A stretch of 41,842 bases of DNA, from contig CAIWDF010000085.1 in assembly GCA_903911435.1 (NCBI GenBank), forward strand, positions 1 to 41,842, written 5' to 3'. Origin of the DNA: an uncultured Bacteroidota bacterium. GTDB taxonomy: Bacteria > Bacteroidota > Bacteroidia > 2-12-FULL-35-15. Both the position numbers and the translations under genes were made by a program. The stretch's first letter is position 1. Each line of letters starts with the position of its first letter. Below the pieces are notes generated by a model. It saw nothing but the letters and a program-made list of their open reading frames with translations. It was not told the origin of the DNA and searched no databases. This document shows positions 19,039 through 27,503 of the stretch, one piece after another.

Positions 19039-19217
19039 ATTAGTTAATATAAAATAGGGGAGGAGGAAGGTGTAAGTTAGAATTATGGATGCCCTAGTTA
19101 AAGTCAAAGTCGATAATTTCATCAATTTCCATATCAAGAAGAGGCTACCATAAGGCCAAAAACGATTAAAATGTGATAAAAATTAACTTTTGGTGACTTT
19201 TAAGTGATTTTTTGAGC

Positions 19218-19648
19218 TTAAAATTCATCCCACGTGTACTTGGAATCATTACAAGTGTACTTGGAGTCATTGCACGTGTACTTGGAATCATTACAAGTGT
19301 ACTTGGAGTCGTTCCACGTGTACTTGGAGTCGTTACAAGTGTACTTGGAGTCATTGCACGTGTACTTGGAATCATCCCACGTGTACTTAGAGTCATTGCA
19401 CGAGTACTTGGAATCATTGCAAGTGTACTTGGAGTCGTTGCACGAGTACTTGGAATCATTGCAAGTGTACTTGGATCGTTGCAAGTGTACTTGGAGTCAT
19501 TGCACGTGTACTTGGAATCATTGCACGTGTAATTGGAGTCATTGCAAGTGTACTTGGAATTATTGCACGTGTACTTGGAGTCATTGCACGAGTACTTGGA
19601 ATCATTGCACGTGTACTTGGAACCAATCCAATTGTTCGTAAAAGCCAT
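19218..19648 (-). pseudogene. possible heptapeptide-repeat ORF, broken by a 1-bp deletion
   Basis: On the minus strand an ATG at 19648 opens MAFTNNWIG and then repeats of SKYTCND through array 2. Unit 12 lacks one base (between 19475 and 19476), which shifts the frame. If that base is restored, the frame runs to SKYTWDEF and a TAA at 19218-19220, 143 residues in all. In this frame I count 23 of 31 unit substitutions as synonymous; the main changes are ACG/ACT, GAC/GAT, AAT/AAC and TGC/TGT. Each unit has one cysteine, lost to Trp in two units. No family is recognised and no clear promoter is seen. It may equally be a non-coding array with a chance frame. Confidence 0.3.
19231..19621. repeat. 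tandem array 2: eighteen 21-bp units plus a partial unit
   Basis: Units begin CACGTGTACTTGGAATCAT or close variants and run without spacers. Unit 12 is 20 bp; unit 19 is partial. Many units alternate between CAC and CAA at the start and between GAA and GAG in the middle, giving a partial 42-bp period. CAAGTGTACTTG contains 5-bp inverted arms. Of 31 substitutions against the consensus, 26 are at positions 3, 9, 12, 15, 18 or 21. The array lies in a convergent gene gap, between the plus-strand terminator at 19002-19038 and the minus-strand terminator at 19716-19760. Confidence 0.93.
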
Positions 19649-19715
19649 CTACAATTAAGTAAAGTAATATAAATGTGAGAATGTCAAAAATTTGAAAGAG
19701 TGTAATGAAAATCAG

Positions 19716-19760
19716 AAACGGAAAAGCCGCTGAGAATATACTCAGCGGCTCTATCCGTTT
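19716..19760 (-). terminator. intrinsic terminator after the flavin oxidoreductase gene
   Basis: A perfect 10-bp stem (AGCCGCTGAG, 19725-19734, with its complement at 19741-19750) has a 6-base loop. It is embedded in an outer 7-bp stem (19716-19722 with 19754-19760). Read on the minus strand, the inner stem is followed by TTT before the outer arm. It lies about 66 bp beyond the stop of the minus-strand gene ending at 19826. Confidence 0.8.
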
Positions 19761-19825
19761 GATGAACTAGGTTTGTGTTGCGGTAACTAGAAAACTAAAT
19801 TACTCATCAGTCATCTAAATTCATT

Positions 19826-21067
19826 TTAAGCCAATTTGGCTTTTTTCGATTTCAATACATCGGCTAATGCTCTCACAGCTCTTTCGTGTTTGTTCACATA
19901 AGGATTTTCCATGTCCCAAACATAACCTGCCAAAACTGAACAAATTTTACGTTTAATATCCTCTTCTGGTTCTTCAGCAAAGAATATTTCGTGCAAATCG
20001 CCCGAGTACCAACCGTTAACATAAGTTCTAAAGGTATTAATGCCTTGCATCATATAATCTGTATACTCTTTTTGCCAGTCAGGGTTATTACCTTTCAGAA
20101 ATTCGCAAGTTAGCTTACCTGCTTTATTACCCGATTCCATTGCAAATGTTACACCCGAAGAAAACACAGGATCTAAAAATTCAGTTGCATTTCCAACCAA
20201 TGCAAAACCATCGCCATAAAGTGTTTTGGTAGAAATAGAATAACCTTCAATGGTTTTTGGTTCAAACATCATTTCAGCATCTTTAAATCGTTCGGCTGTG
20301 GTGGCATCCGAAGCTATTACTGATTTCATACGTTCGGTTGGGTTTTCAGGATGGTCGAGAAAAAATTCTGGACTCGAAACAAAACCTACCGAAGTAATCC
20401 CGTTCGAAAAAGGAATAATCCAAATCCAAGTGCGTTGTTGATGCACAACGACCGTAATTCTGTTACCGTCAATTCCAGGAGGACGTTTTAAATCTTTGAA
20501 ATGTGTGAAATGAGTTTTACGCACACCTAGGTTCGAAGGTTCGTCTAAGCCAAACATTCGAGGTATAACTCTTCCATATCCGCTTGCATCCACTATGAAC
20601 TTTGCGTCTATTTCACTTGTATTACCTTGTTTGTCAACCACAGTAGTAGTTGAATTGGTTCCATCAAATTTTATATTGGTCACGGTAGTTTCGAAATCAA
20701 CAGGAACACCCATTTTCTGAACTTCATTAGCCAAAATCAAGTCAAATTCGCCACGTGGCACTTGCCAAGTCCAAGTCCATCCTTTAGTAAATTGTTGTTC
20801 GAAATTAAAGTCGCAAATTTCGTTTCCACGAACGAACTTAGCTCCAAATTTTTCTTGAAAGCCTGCTTTTTTTACCGCATCCAAAAATCCAGCTTCATCA
20901 AGATGATCCATTACTCTTGGCAATAAACTTTCTCCAATCACAAAACGAGGAAATTTTTCTTTCTCTACAATTTTTACTTTAAAACCTTGTTTGTTAATTA
21001 ATGATGCAGCTATTGTTCCTGCAGGTCCAGCACCTATCACTAGTACATCGGTTGTTTCTTTTTTCAT
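19826..21067 (-). CDS. FAD-dependent oxidoreductase, tryptophan-halogenase/geranylgeranyl-reductase-like
   Basis: This is a 413-residue flavoprotein. An FAD-binding Rossmann motif is at residues 8-19 (VLVIGAGPAGTIAA), followed by the EK..FPRF.IGESLLP region typical of flavin monooxygenases and halogenases. GWTWTWQVPRGEFD resembles the GWxWxIP motif of flavin-dependent halogenases. A lysine precedes it in EKFGAKF, where halogenases carry their catalytic Lys. A second FAD motif, ALVGNATEFLDPVFSSGV, occurs in the C-terminal half. Similar proteins occur in flexirubin/aryl-polyene pigment clusters, but here no biosynthetic neighbours are present. Halogenase, hydroxylase and reductase activities cannot be told apart. 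It stands alone on the minus strand with its own terminator. Confidence 0.75.
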   Translation of the reverse strand: MKKETTDVLVIGAGPAGTIAASLINKQGFKVKIVEKEKFPRFVIGESLLPRVMDHLDEAGFLDAVKKAGFQEKFGAKFVRGNEICDFNFEQQFTKGWTWTWQVPRGEFDLILANEVQKMGVPVDFETTVTNIKFDGTNSTTTVVDKQGNTSEIDAKFIVDASGYGRVIPRMFGLDEPSNLGVRKTHFTHFKDLKRPPGIDGNRITVVVHQQRTWIWIIPFSNGITSVGFVSSPEFFLDHPENPTERMKSVIASDATTAERFKDAEMMFEPKTIEGYSISTKTLYGDGFALVGNATEFLDPVFSSGVTFAMESGNKAGKLTCEFLKGNNPDWQKEYTDYMMQGINTFRTYVNGWYSGDLHEIFFAEEPEEDIKRKICSVLAGYVWDMENPYVNKHERAVRALADVLKSKKAKLA

Positions 21068-21483
21068 ATTAAAATAATTTTTAAAAGGTTTGTGTTTTTA
21101 TCTATTTTTTTTAGCGTTTTTAAGACGTGAATTTAGAACAAATTTAAAATTTAGATGCTGATTTAAATCATCTTTCTAAAAACAATTGTGTTTCTGATTT
21201 GTTCACATCAAAGTTTTTTTAATAAATCATTAGAACTTGTCATTCGATTAATCACATAATGCAATGAAGTATGCTCGGAAGCATAAACCACTATTAGTAA
21301 TCGAATAGGCAAAGGTTTTAACCCATGATAGTTTGGCAATAGCATTCATGATAAAAACAAATTATATATTTTTATTATACAAATGTAAAGAATATTAGTT
21401 GAAATTTCACTTCGACTATAATATCTATTCAATATTATTCTCTCAGCGAAATTAATAAAGACAGGAAGAGAAACAGTTTTTGA
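21068..21483. other. intergenic region between the oxidoreductase gene and fabI
   Basis: This gap of about 415 bp holds no ORF or RNA gene that I can support. On the minus strand there are two TAnnTTTG-like boxes: TACATTTG (at 21380-21387) and TAAATTTG (at 21139-21146). Either could drive the oxidoreductase gene, but no -33 element is convincing. I see no terminator hairpin after fabI. Confidence 0.4.
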
Positions 21484-22299
21484 TTAAGCTTTATTAAATT
21501 TTTCCATCAACTCCATACTAGCACCAGTTGATGAATATCCACCATCGTGGAAAATGTTTTGCATCGTCACCATTTTAGTTAAATCAGAAAATAAGGCAAT
21601 GCAAAAATCTGCACACGATTCAGCAGAAGCATTTCCTAAAGGAGAATTTTTATCAGCATATTCGTAAAAATCTCCAAATCCTTTCACCCCACTACCAGCA
21701 GTGGTTTTAGTTGGCGATTGAGAAATAGTGTTGATTCTAACTTTTTTATCTGTTCCGTAATGATATCCAAAGCTACGCGCAATTGATTCAAGCATTGCTT
21801 TGATATCTGCCATGTCAGTATAAAAAGGATAAGTGCGTTGTGCGGCTATGTATGAAAGAGCTACAACAGAACCCCACTCGTTAATAGCATCTAGTTTTTT
21901 TGCAACACTCAGCATTTTGTGAAGTGAAAATGCTGAAACATCAATACCTTTTGCAAAGTATTCGTAATTCAATTCTGTGTATGGAATATTTTTTCTAATG
22001 TTTACACTCATACCAATAGAATGCAAAACAAAATCAACTTTCCCTCCTAATATTTCTTGTGATTTGGTAAATAGATTTGTTAAATCGTCAATATTGGTAG
22101 CGTCTGCAGGTATAATTTGCGAATTTGTTTTTTCAGCCAATTGTTTTATTTCACCCATTCGCATTGCAATTGGTGCATTAGTTAAAACAAATGTAGCTCC
22201 TTCTGCATGTGCCTTTTCAGCTACTTTCCACGCAATTGAATTTTCATCTAATGCTCCTGAGATGATTCCTCTTTTTCCTTTTAATAAATTATATGACAT
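21484..22299 (-). CDS. fabI: enoyl-[acyl-carrier-protein] reductase (FabI type)
   Basis: This 271-residue short-chain dehydrogenase family enzyme reduces the trans-2-enoyl-ACP double bond with NAD(P)H, the last step of each fatty-acid elongation cycle in the cytoplasm. FabI features are the N-terminal GKRGIISGALDENSIAW nucleotide-binding segment and the active-site pair Tyr160-x6-Lys167 (FYTDMADIK), with the second tyrosine at 150 (LSYIAAQ). The segment RINTISQSPTKTTAGSGVKGF and the C-terminal HDGGYSSTG also fit. Length is normal. It lies just downstream of recN on the same strand with its own -7 box in the gap, so it can be transcribed separately. Confidence 0.95.
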   Translation of the reverse strand: MSYNLLKGKRGIISGALDENSIAWKVAEKAHAEGATFVLTNAPIAMRMGEIKQLAEKTNSQIIPADATNIDDLTNLFTKSQEILGGKVDFVLHSIGMSVNIRKNIPYTELNYEYFAKGIDVSAFSLHKMLSVAKKLDAINEWGSVVALSYIAAQRTYPFYTDMADIKAMLESIARSFGYHYGTDKKVRINTISQSPTKTTAGSGVKGFGDFYEYADKNSPLGNASAESCADFCIALFSDLTKMVTMQNIFHDGGYSSTGASMELMEKFNKA

Positions 22300-22342
22300 A
22301 ATAAAAATTGAAAATTATAAAGTTCGAATTTTGAATTGACGA

Positions 22343-22350
22343 CAAATATA
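22343..22350 (-). promoter_or_regulatory. Bacteroidota-type -7 box upstream of fabI
   Basis: Read on the minus strand this is TATATTTG, an exact match to TAnnTTTG. It is 43 bases before the fabI ATG and just after the recN stop. No clear -33 TTTG is visible. Confidence 0.45.
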
Positions 22351-22359
22351 CTAATTAGT

Positions 22360-24015
22360 TTAGTTTTTTAGCAGTTCTTTTGCATTGCTAATTGCCGCCT
22401 CTGTTGGATTGCTAGTACTTAGCATTTTAGCTATTTCTTGTACTCGCTCATCTGAAGTCAGTTTTTTGATATTACTAAATGTTTTGTTGTTTTTTTCTTC
22501 CTTGAATACAAATAAATGAGAATTTCCCTTACTCGCAATCTGAGGCAGATGTGTTATTGTGATTACCTGCATTGATTTAGCCATTTGAATCATAATACTA
22601 CCAACCTTATTAGCGATATCACCTGAAACGCCTGTATCTATTTCATCAAAAATAATGGTTGGAAGGGAAGTAAGTTGAGCAATCAACGATTTAATGCTTA
22701 GCATAAGCCTTGATAATTCTCCGCCAGACGCCACTTTATTTAACTCTTTAAAATCGCTGCCTTTGTTTGCAGAAAAAAGAAATAAAATCTTGTCAGTTCC
22801 ATTCTTTGTCAAAAGTTCAGTTTCTGTTTGTTCTATCTTCAATTGCGCATAAGGCATCGATAATGAGGATAGGAGGGAAGCTATTTCTTTTTCAATTTTC
22901 GGAATTACTTTTTTCCTATTGCCTGAAACCTTTTTGGCTGTATTCTGTAAAATCTTTTCTAAACTAGTTAATTCTTTTTTAATCTTTTCTATCTCAAGCT
23001 CCAATGAACTAAACTCAAGAAGCTTATTACTTAAGTTATCTTTAATACTAATAAGTTCTTCAATAGTTTTTACTTGATGTTTTTGTTCTAACCTATAAAT
23101 TTCGTTCAACCTCAACGTTAGTTCTTCAATTCGTTTAGGGTCAAAAACAATGTCTTGCTCTATATTCTCTAATTCATTTGAAATATCTTTTAATTCGATG
23201 TATGAACTATTAATTCGAGTACTTAACTCTTGAATTTCTGTTTTGTATTTTGCAAAAGTTGATAGAATAATTTTTATATCATTGAGAGATGAAAGTAAAT
23301 TTTGTTCTCCACCATTAAATATGAACACACCTCTTGAAAGATTTAATTTTATTTCTTCAGCATTGTTCAAAGTTTCTAGCTCCTGCTCCAAGATGGTTTG
23401 TTCATCCGGTTTTAAATTCACATCTTCCAATTCATTAAACTGAAATTGAAAATAATCCAAATCTTTTTTCGCTTGCGATTCTCGCTCGACAAGACCGGAT
23501 AATTGGTTTTCAACTTGTTTGTATCGTTTAAAATTTGTTGCGTATTCGTTCAACAATTCTTGGTGGTTAGCGAAAGCATCAATAACCGAAAGTTGAAATT
23601 GGTTAGCATTTAAATCAAGAGTTTCATGCTGAGAGTGGATATCAACTAGATATGATGCGAGTTCTTTTAATTGAACTAGTGTTACAGGTGTATCATTAAT
23701 AAATGCCCTCGATTTCCCTTCTGGATTTATTTCTCTTCTGATACAAGTGTTTGCTTCAAAATCAAGCTCGTTTGACTCAAAAAAATCTATTAGTGAATAT
23801 CCTTTTATATTAAATGAAACTTCAACAATGCATTTTTTTGTTTTGTCTTGAAGTGATTGAGCATCTGCTCTACTACCCGCTATCAAGCCAAGGGCTCCAA
23901 GTAGAATAGATTTACCTGCTCCAGTTTCTCCAGTAATTATGGTAAGCCCATTCGAAAAGTCAACTTCGAGCCTATCTATTAAAGCATAATTTTGAATAGA
24001 TAAGTGGTTAAGCAT
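22360..24015 (-). CDS. recN: DNA repair protein RecN
   Basis: This is a 551-residue SMC-like ATPase of double-strand break repair in the cytoplasm. The Walker A motif GETGAGKS is at residues 29-36, right after the start as in RecN. The middle (about residues 150-370) is a heptad-rich coiled coil. The C-terminal ATPase half carries the signature VASGGELSRLMLSIK and Walker B PTIIFDEIDTGVSG, then the ITHLPQIAS segment. Length matches the family. It is preceded by DUF4835, coaBC, rpoZ and bamD on the same strand, a neighbourhood common in Bacteroidota, and is followed by fabI. Confidence 0.96.
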   Translation of the reverse strand: MLNHLSIQNYALIDRLEVDFSNGLTIITGETGAGKSILLGALGLIAGSRADAQSLQDKTKKCIVEVSFNIKGYSLIDFFESNELDFEANTCIRREINPEGKSRAFINDTPVTLVQLKELASYLVDIHSQHETLDLNANQFQLSVIDAFANHQELLNEYATNFKRYKQVENQLSGLVERESQAKKDLDYFQFQFNELEDVNLKPDEQTILEQELETLNNAEEIKLNLSRGVFIFNGGEQNLLSSLNDIKIILSTFAKYKTEIQELSTRINSSYIELKDISNELENIEQDIVFDPKRIEELTLRLNEIYRLEQKHQVKTIEELISIKDNLSNKLLEFSSLELEIEKIKKELTSLEKILQNTAKKVSGNRKKVIPKIEKEIASLLSSLSMPYAQLKIEQTETELLTKNGTDKILFLFSANKGSDFKELNKVASGGELSRLMLSIKSLIAQLTSLPTIIFDEIDTGVSGDIANKVGSIMIQMAKSMQVITITHLPQIASKGNSHLFVFKEEKNNKTFSNIKKLTSDERVQEIAKMLSTSNPTEAAISNAKELLKN

Positions 24016-24059
24016 TGATTAAAGTATAAGGAATGGAATAATTAATGCGAATTTGTTTT

Positions 24060-24962
24060 TTATTGAGCACTTAAAATTCGCTGATACTTATTACTATTGG
24101 TAGGGTCTATATCATTGAGGGTAACAATCATTTTTGCTTTTTCATCTGACACTCCACCCGAAAAAATATTAATGATTTCATCTGACTTTGAAATAAAGAA
24201 AACAGCTAGATTAAATGAAAGCGGTTTAGCATCATGAACTTTTTTTAGCGATTCAATGCTTTCCAAAATCACAGATCTTCCAGCATCTTTGTTATCCACC
24301 ATCACATCCAATCCTTTGCGATGGTAATTGTACATACATTCTCTGAGAGGAACAAAAGAAGCATCCACCATATTATTCACTAGCCAATATCTGTTTTTTG
24401 TTCCATCAAATGCTTTCCAACCTTTTTCCCCTGAGTTTTGTGCATTGTTCACAATACTTAATGCTTTTTGAAAATAAGGTGTTCCCCCATTCAACGAAAA
24501 CGAATCATAATCTAGACCAAGAATCATGTATGCATAAAAACCCATCACAGAGGTTAAATTACCTATGTATGTGTTTTCTGAAAAATCAAGGGGGGTGCTT
24601 TCAATGTAATTGAATGAAAGGTCTTTGTCTTCGTAATTAAGTAGAACCGAGTTATAAGATGATTTGTACACAGGCCTGCGGGCTTGTATTTGAATGGTTG
24701 CATCAAACCTATCCGTTTCTGGTCGAGCAGTAATGTTGATCAAAATATTACACTCGATTCTTTCTTCTGATTTGAATATATCGTTGGTCCATTTTCGATT
24801 GTTCATAAATTCAAACAATGCAGTTTTCATCGATTCGAAAACACGCTTGTCAGAACCAGGAATTTGGTCAGAATTTACATCTACTTTGCAATTCAATTCT
24901 TGTGCTGGAAGTGATGAACTTACAAAGGTTATTAATAGGATTATACAAATTAGTTTATGCAC
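24060..24962 (-). CDS. DUF4835 family protein
   Basis: This is a 300-residue exported protein with a signal peptide (MHKLICIILLITFVSSSLPAQ). Its body is typical of DUF4835: the ELNCKVDVNSDQI start, a NNRKWTNDIF segment, RRPVYKSSYNS, FYAYMILGLDYDSFS and a C-terminal PTNSNKYQRIL. The family is conserved in Bacteroidota next to coaBC and recN. Its biochemical function is unknown; a periplasmic or envelope role is likely from the signal peptide and from bamD in the same block. It starts 9 bp after the coaBC stop, which suggests cotranscription. Confidence 0.85.
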   Translation of the reverse strand: MHKLICIILLITFVSSSLPAQELNCKVDVNSDQIPGSDKRVFESMKTALFEFMNNRKWTNDIFKSEERIECNILINITARPETDRFDATIQIQARRPVYKSSYNSVLLNYEDKDLSFNYIESTPLDFSENTYIGNLTSVMGFYAYMILGLDYDSFSLNGGTPYFQKALSIVNNAQNSGEKGWKAFDGTKNRYWLVNNMVDASFVPLRECMYNYHRKGLDVMVDNKDAGRSVILESIESLKKVHDAKPLSFNLAVFFISKSDEIINIFSGGVSDEKAKMIVTLNDIDPTNSNKYQRILSAQ

Positions 24963-24971
24963 AAGGGTAAT

Positions 24972-26168
24972 TTATTTTAGTTTAAAAATTTCGTTCAAAA
25001 TATCTTTCGCAACTTCTTTCTTATTCTTTAACTCAAAAGTAACAATTTTATTGTTTCGATTAATAATTGAAATTTTATTGGTTTCAGTTTTAAATCCTGC
25101 TCCTAAATCATTCAAAGAGTTTAATACAATTAAATCAAGATTTTTTTTAGCAATTTTATCTTTTGCATTCTTCAATTCGTTTTCTGTTTCCAGTGCAAAA
25201 CCGACAAGAATTTGATTAACTTTTTTTATTTTTCCAAGTTCAGAAAGAGTATCCTTTGTTGGAATTAACTCAATTGTTTTTCCTCCTTCTGACTTTTTTA
25301 TTTTTTGAGTTGCAATCTTTTTAGGTTTGTAATCAGCCACAGCGGCCGAAAGTACAGCTATAGAGCATGTTTTAAATACTTTTGTTGATGCTTCATAAAG
25401 TTCCTCCGCTGTTGAAACGTCAATACGTTTGATGGAAGGATGAATAGTTTCTAAATAGTTTGGGCCACAAACTAAGGTGACTTCAGCTCCTTGGTTTGCA
25501 AATTCTTCGGCAATTGCGAATCCCATTTTTCCTGTAGAGAAATTTCCAATGAAACGGACAGGGTCAATAGGCTCGAATGTTGGCCCAGCAGTAACGAGTA
25601 CTTTTTTTCCTTTATAAATTAGTTTGTTCGAAAATTCGTGTTCTAGAAAAGCAACAATTTCTTCAGGTTCAGCCATCCTTCCTTCGCCCTTTAAACCACT
25701 TGCTAGTTCTCCTTTACCTGGATTAATCATTATGTTTCCAAATGATTTCAATCGATTGATGTTATTAATTGTTGAAGGATGTTTGTACATGTCCAAGTCC
25801 ATTGCAGGAGCGATGTATACCTTACAACGAGCAGCAAGATAAACGGCCAATAACAAATTATCACAAATACCATTGGCCATTTTTGCAATTGTATTGGCGG
25901 AAGCAGGGGCAATAACCATCATATTAGCCCAAATTCCTAAGTCGACATGGTTATTCCATTCTCTGTTTTTCTCATTGGTAAAATTAATGAGTACTGGGTT
26001 GCGAGATAGGGTTGAAAGTGTTAGAGGGGTAATGAAATCGAGTGAAGATTGAGTCATCACAACTTTTACATTGGCGCCTCTTTTGATAAGTAATCTAATT
26101 AAAAAAGCTGATTTGTATGCTGCTATACTGCCAGTAACACCAACTATGATATTTTTATCTCGCAGCAT
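24972..26168 (-). CDS. coaBC: bifunctional phosphopantothenoylcysteine decarboxylase / phosphopantothenate-cysteine ligase
   Basis: This 398-residue cytoplasmic enzyme makes 4'-phosphopantetheine from phosphopantothenate and cysteine in coenzyme A synthesis. The N-terminal FMN-binding CoaC domain (about 1-185) shows GVTGSIAAYKS, the catalytic-type His74 in NNHVDLG, ASANTIAKMANGICDNLL and PAMDLDMYKHP. The C-terminal CoaB domain (about 190-398) shows KVLVTAGPTFEPIDPVRFIGNFSTGKMG and the AAVADYKPKK motif. At the position of the E. coli CoaC Cys158 (in ..ACGD..) this protein has Ser157 (GELASGLKGEGRM). From memory this substitution also occurs in other Bacteroidota. It lies between rpoZ and DUF4835, probably in one operon. 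Confidence 0.95.
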   Translation of the reverse strand: MLRDKNIIVGVTGSIAAYKSAFLIRLLIKRGANVKVVMTQSSLDFITPLTLSTLSRNPVLINFTNEKNREWNNHVDLGIWANMMVIAPASANTIAKMANGICDNLLLAVYLAARCKVYIAPAMDLDMYKHPSTINNINRLKSFGNIMINPGKGELASGLKGEGRMAEPEEIVAFLEHEFSNKLIYKGKKVLVTAGPTFEPIDPVRFIGNFSTGKMGFAIAEEFANQGAEVTLVCGPNYLETIHPSIKRIDVSTAEELYEASTKVFKTCSIAVLSAAVADYKPKKIATQKIKKSEGGKTIELIPTKDTLSELGKIKKVNQILVGFALETENELKNAKDKIAKKNLDLIVLNSLNDLGAGFKTETNKISIINRNNKIVTFELKNKKEVAKDILNEIFKLK

Positions 26169-26256
26169 TCTTCTTTTTTCAAGATAAAGTTATGATTTTG
26201 AAGTTGACAAAACAGAATTTGAATCAACCATTTCGCCAACTTCAAAATGTTAACAC

Positions 26257-26586
26257 TTATTTTTGAACTTCAGTGTTTGGATTACGATGATAAATTTTAC
26301 CATCGAAAAATTCTTGAATAGCCATAAGAGAAGGTTTTGGTAAGCGCTCATAAAATTTTGAAATTTCAATTTGCTCACGATTTTCAAAAATCTCCTCTAA
26401 GTTATCAGTGTTTGAAGCAAATTCAGCTAATTTATTTGTTAATTCTTCTTTTATTTCAGCACTTATTTGATTTGCACGCTTCGAAATGATAGCAATACTT
26501 TCGTATAGATTACCTGTTTCGTGATCTAAATCTCTCAAATCGCGAGTTACTGTTGATAAATCTGCACCTGTTTTTTTGTAGTCCAT
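26257..26586 (-). CDS. rpoZ: DNA-directed RNA polymerase omega subunit (Bacteroidota type)
   Basis: This 109-residue protein matches the Bacteroidota RpoZ/Rpb6-like family. A short N-terminal arm is followed by the core NLYESIAIISKRANQISAEIKEEL, the omega helix region that latches the beta' subunit. A C-terminal tail follows that enterobacterial omega lacks (SLMAIQEFFDGKIYHRNP). It lies 17 bp after bamD and 88 bp before coaBC on the same strand, the usual order in the phylum. Confidence 0.88.
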   Translation of the reverse strand: MDYKKTGADLSTVTRDLRDLDHETGNLYESIAIISKRANQISAEIKEELTNKLAEFASNTDNLEEIFENREQIEISKFYERLPKPSLMAIQEFFDGKIYHRNPNTEVQK

Positions 26587-26603
26587 TTTTGTTATTTATT
26601 TAA

Positions 26604-27485
26604 TTATGATGGTTTATTGTATTTCTCTAAATTTTTCAACGCATTTGAATAAACTGATTCGGCTTCTTTGATGAATTTGCTATTGGGATAGGTATCCACA
26701 AATTTGATGTACGCATCACAGGCCGATTTGAATCGTTCTGCTTTTTTTGATTCAATACTATTCAAAGCAAGTAAATAATAAGACTTGATAATTTTGTAAC
26801 GAATCTCTTCAGCATGTTTATCATCGGGGTAATCTTTTAAATGATTGTTAAGAGCTGAGATTGCTGCTTTATAATCTCCGGTTTCAAAATAAAGGATAGA
26901 ATTTTCGTATGATTTGCGTTCAAGCTTTCCTCTCAATTTGTCTAAAAGCGCATTACATTCTTCTATTCTAGTGCTTTTTGGAAATTGTAAAGTGAAATGT
27001 TGAAATTCTTTTATTGCAAGTTTTGTGTCAATCTGGTCAAGACTATATTCTGGTGAATTAAGGTAGAAACAATAGGCATTCATATACGCACATTCTTCTG
27101 TGTGAATGCTATTTGGGTAAGTTTTTGCAAAATTTCTAAATTGATAACCAGCAACAATGTAATCTTCCATATTGTAGTTGCAATAAGCGTAATAATAATG
27201 AACTTCTTCGCCCTTTTCGGTTCCTCGATATACACTCATAAGTTCCTCAAACAAAGTTAGTGCTTTCGAATAGTCCTCTTTGTCAAAGTACTTCTTTGCA
27301 GCAGCATATTTGGCATCCATATCCGAACTCTTTACCAACTTATTGAATTTGCCAATAGTGATACTTCGATCCTTATGTTTCCCTTTACCGTTAGTAGATT
27401 CATACACTTTTTGTTCACTGTGACACGAAGCCAAAATGATAATCCCAAACGAGACGAATATGTTAAGTAAATACTTTTTTTGCAT
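26604..27485 (-). CDS. bamD: outer membrane protein assembly factor BamD
   Basis: This is a 293-residue lipoprotein of the BAM complex, which folds beta-barrels into the outer membrane. I chose the ATG at 27485 over one at 27539. It gives a lipoprotein signal (MQKKYLLNIFVSFGIIILASC) with lipobox LASC and acyl-acceptor Cys21, and a -7 box lies between the two candidate starts. The mature part contains TPR-like helical pairs, including AAKKYFDKEDYSKALTLFEEL, YYYAYCNYNMEDYIVAGYQF and LYFETGDYKAAISALNNHLK. Length fits the Bacteroidota BamD. It is the first gene of the bamD-rpoZ-coaBC-DUF4835-recN block. Confidence 0.92.
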   Translation of the reverse strand: MQKKYLLNIFVSFGIIILASCHSEQKVYESTNGKGKHKDRSITIGKFNKLVKSSDMDAKYAAAKKYFDKEDYSKALTLFEELMSVYRGTEKGEEVHYYYAYCNYNMEDYIVAGYQFRNFAKTYPNSIHTEECAYMNAYCFYLNSPEYSLDQIDTKLAIKEFQHFTLQFPKSTRIEECNALLDKLRGKLERKSYENSILYFETGDYKAAISALNNHLKDYPDDKHAEEIRYKIIKSYYLLALNSIESKKAERFKSACDAYIKFVDTYPNSKFIKEAESVYSNALKNLEKYNKPS

Positions 27486-27495
27486 AAAATGGACG

Positions 27496-27503
27496 CAAAG
27501 ATA
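27496..27503 (-). promoter_or_regulatory. Bacteroidota-type -7 box upstream of bamD
   Basis: On the minus strand this reads TATCTTTG, matching TAnnTTTG. It is about 10 bases from the chosen bamD ATG, so the mRNA would have a very short leader or none. It lies inside the longer alternative ORF start, which argues against that start. Confidence 0.4.

Noticed and set aside
9887-19621. Arrays 1 and 2 considered as CRISPR arrays.
   Set aside because: The units are contiguous with no unique spacers, are shorter than usual CRISPR repeats, and no cas genes are present.
19231-19621. CACGTG motifs in array 2 as E-box or G-box regulatory sites.
   Set aside because: Those factors are eukaryotic, and the motif is present in only part of the units because position 3 alternates between C and A.
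19166-19648. 160-codon minus-strand ORF read as an intact gene across array 2.
   Set aside because: After the 1-bp deletion in unit 12 this frame switches to PSTLAMI-type heptads with non-synonymous variation. If coding at all, the original frame ends at 19218, so I list it only as a possible broken gene.
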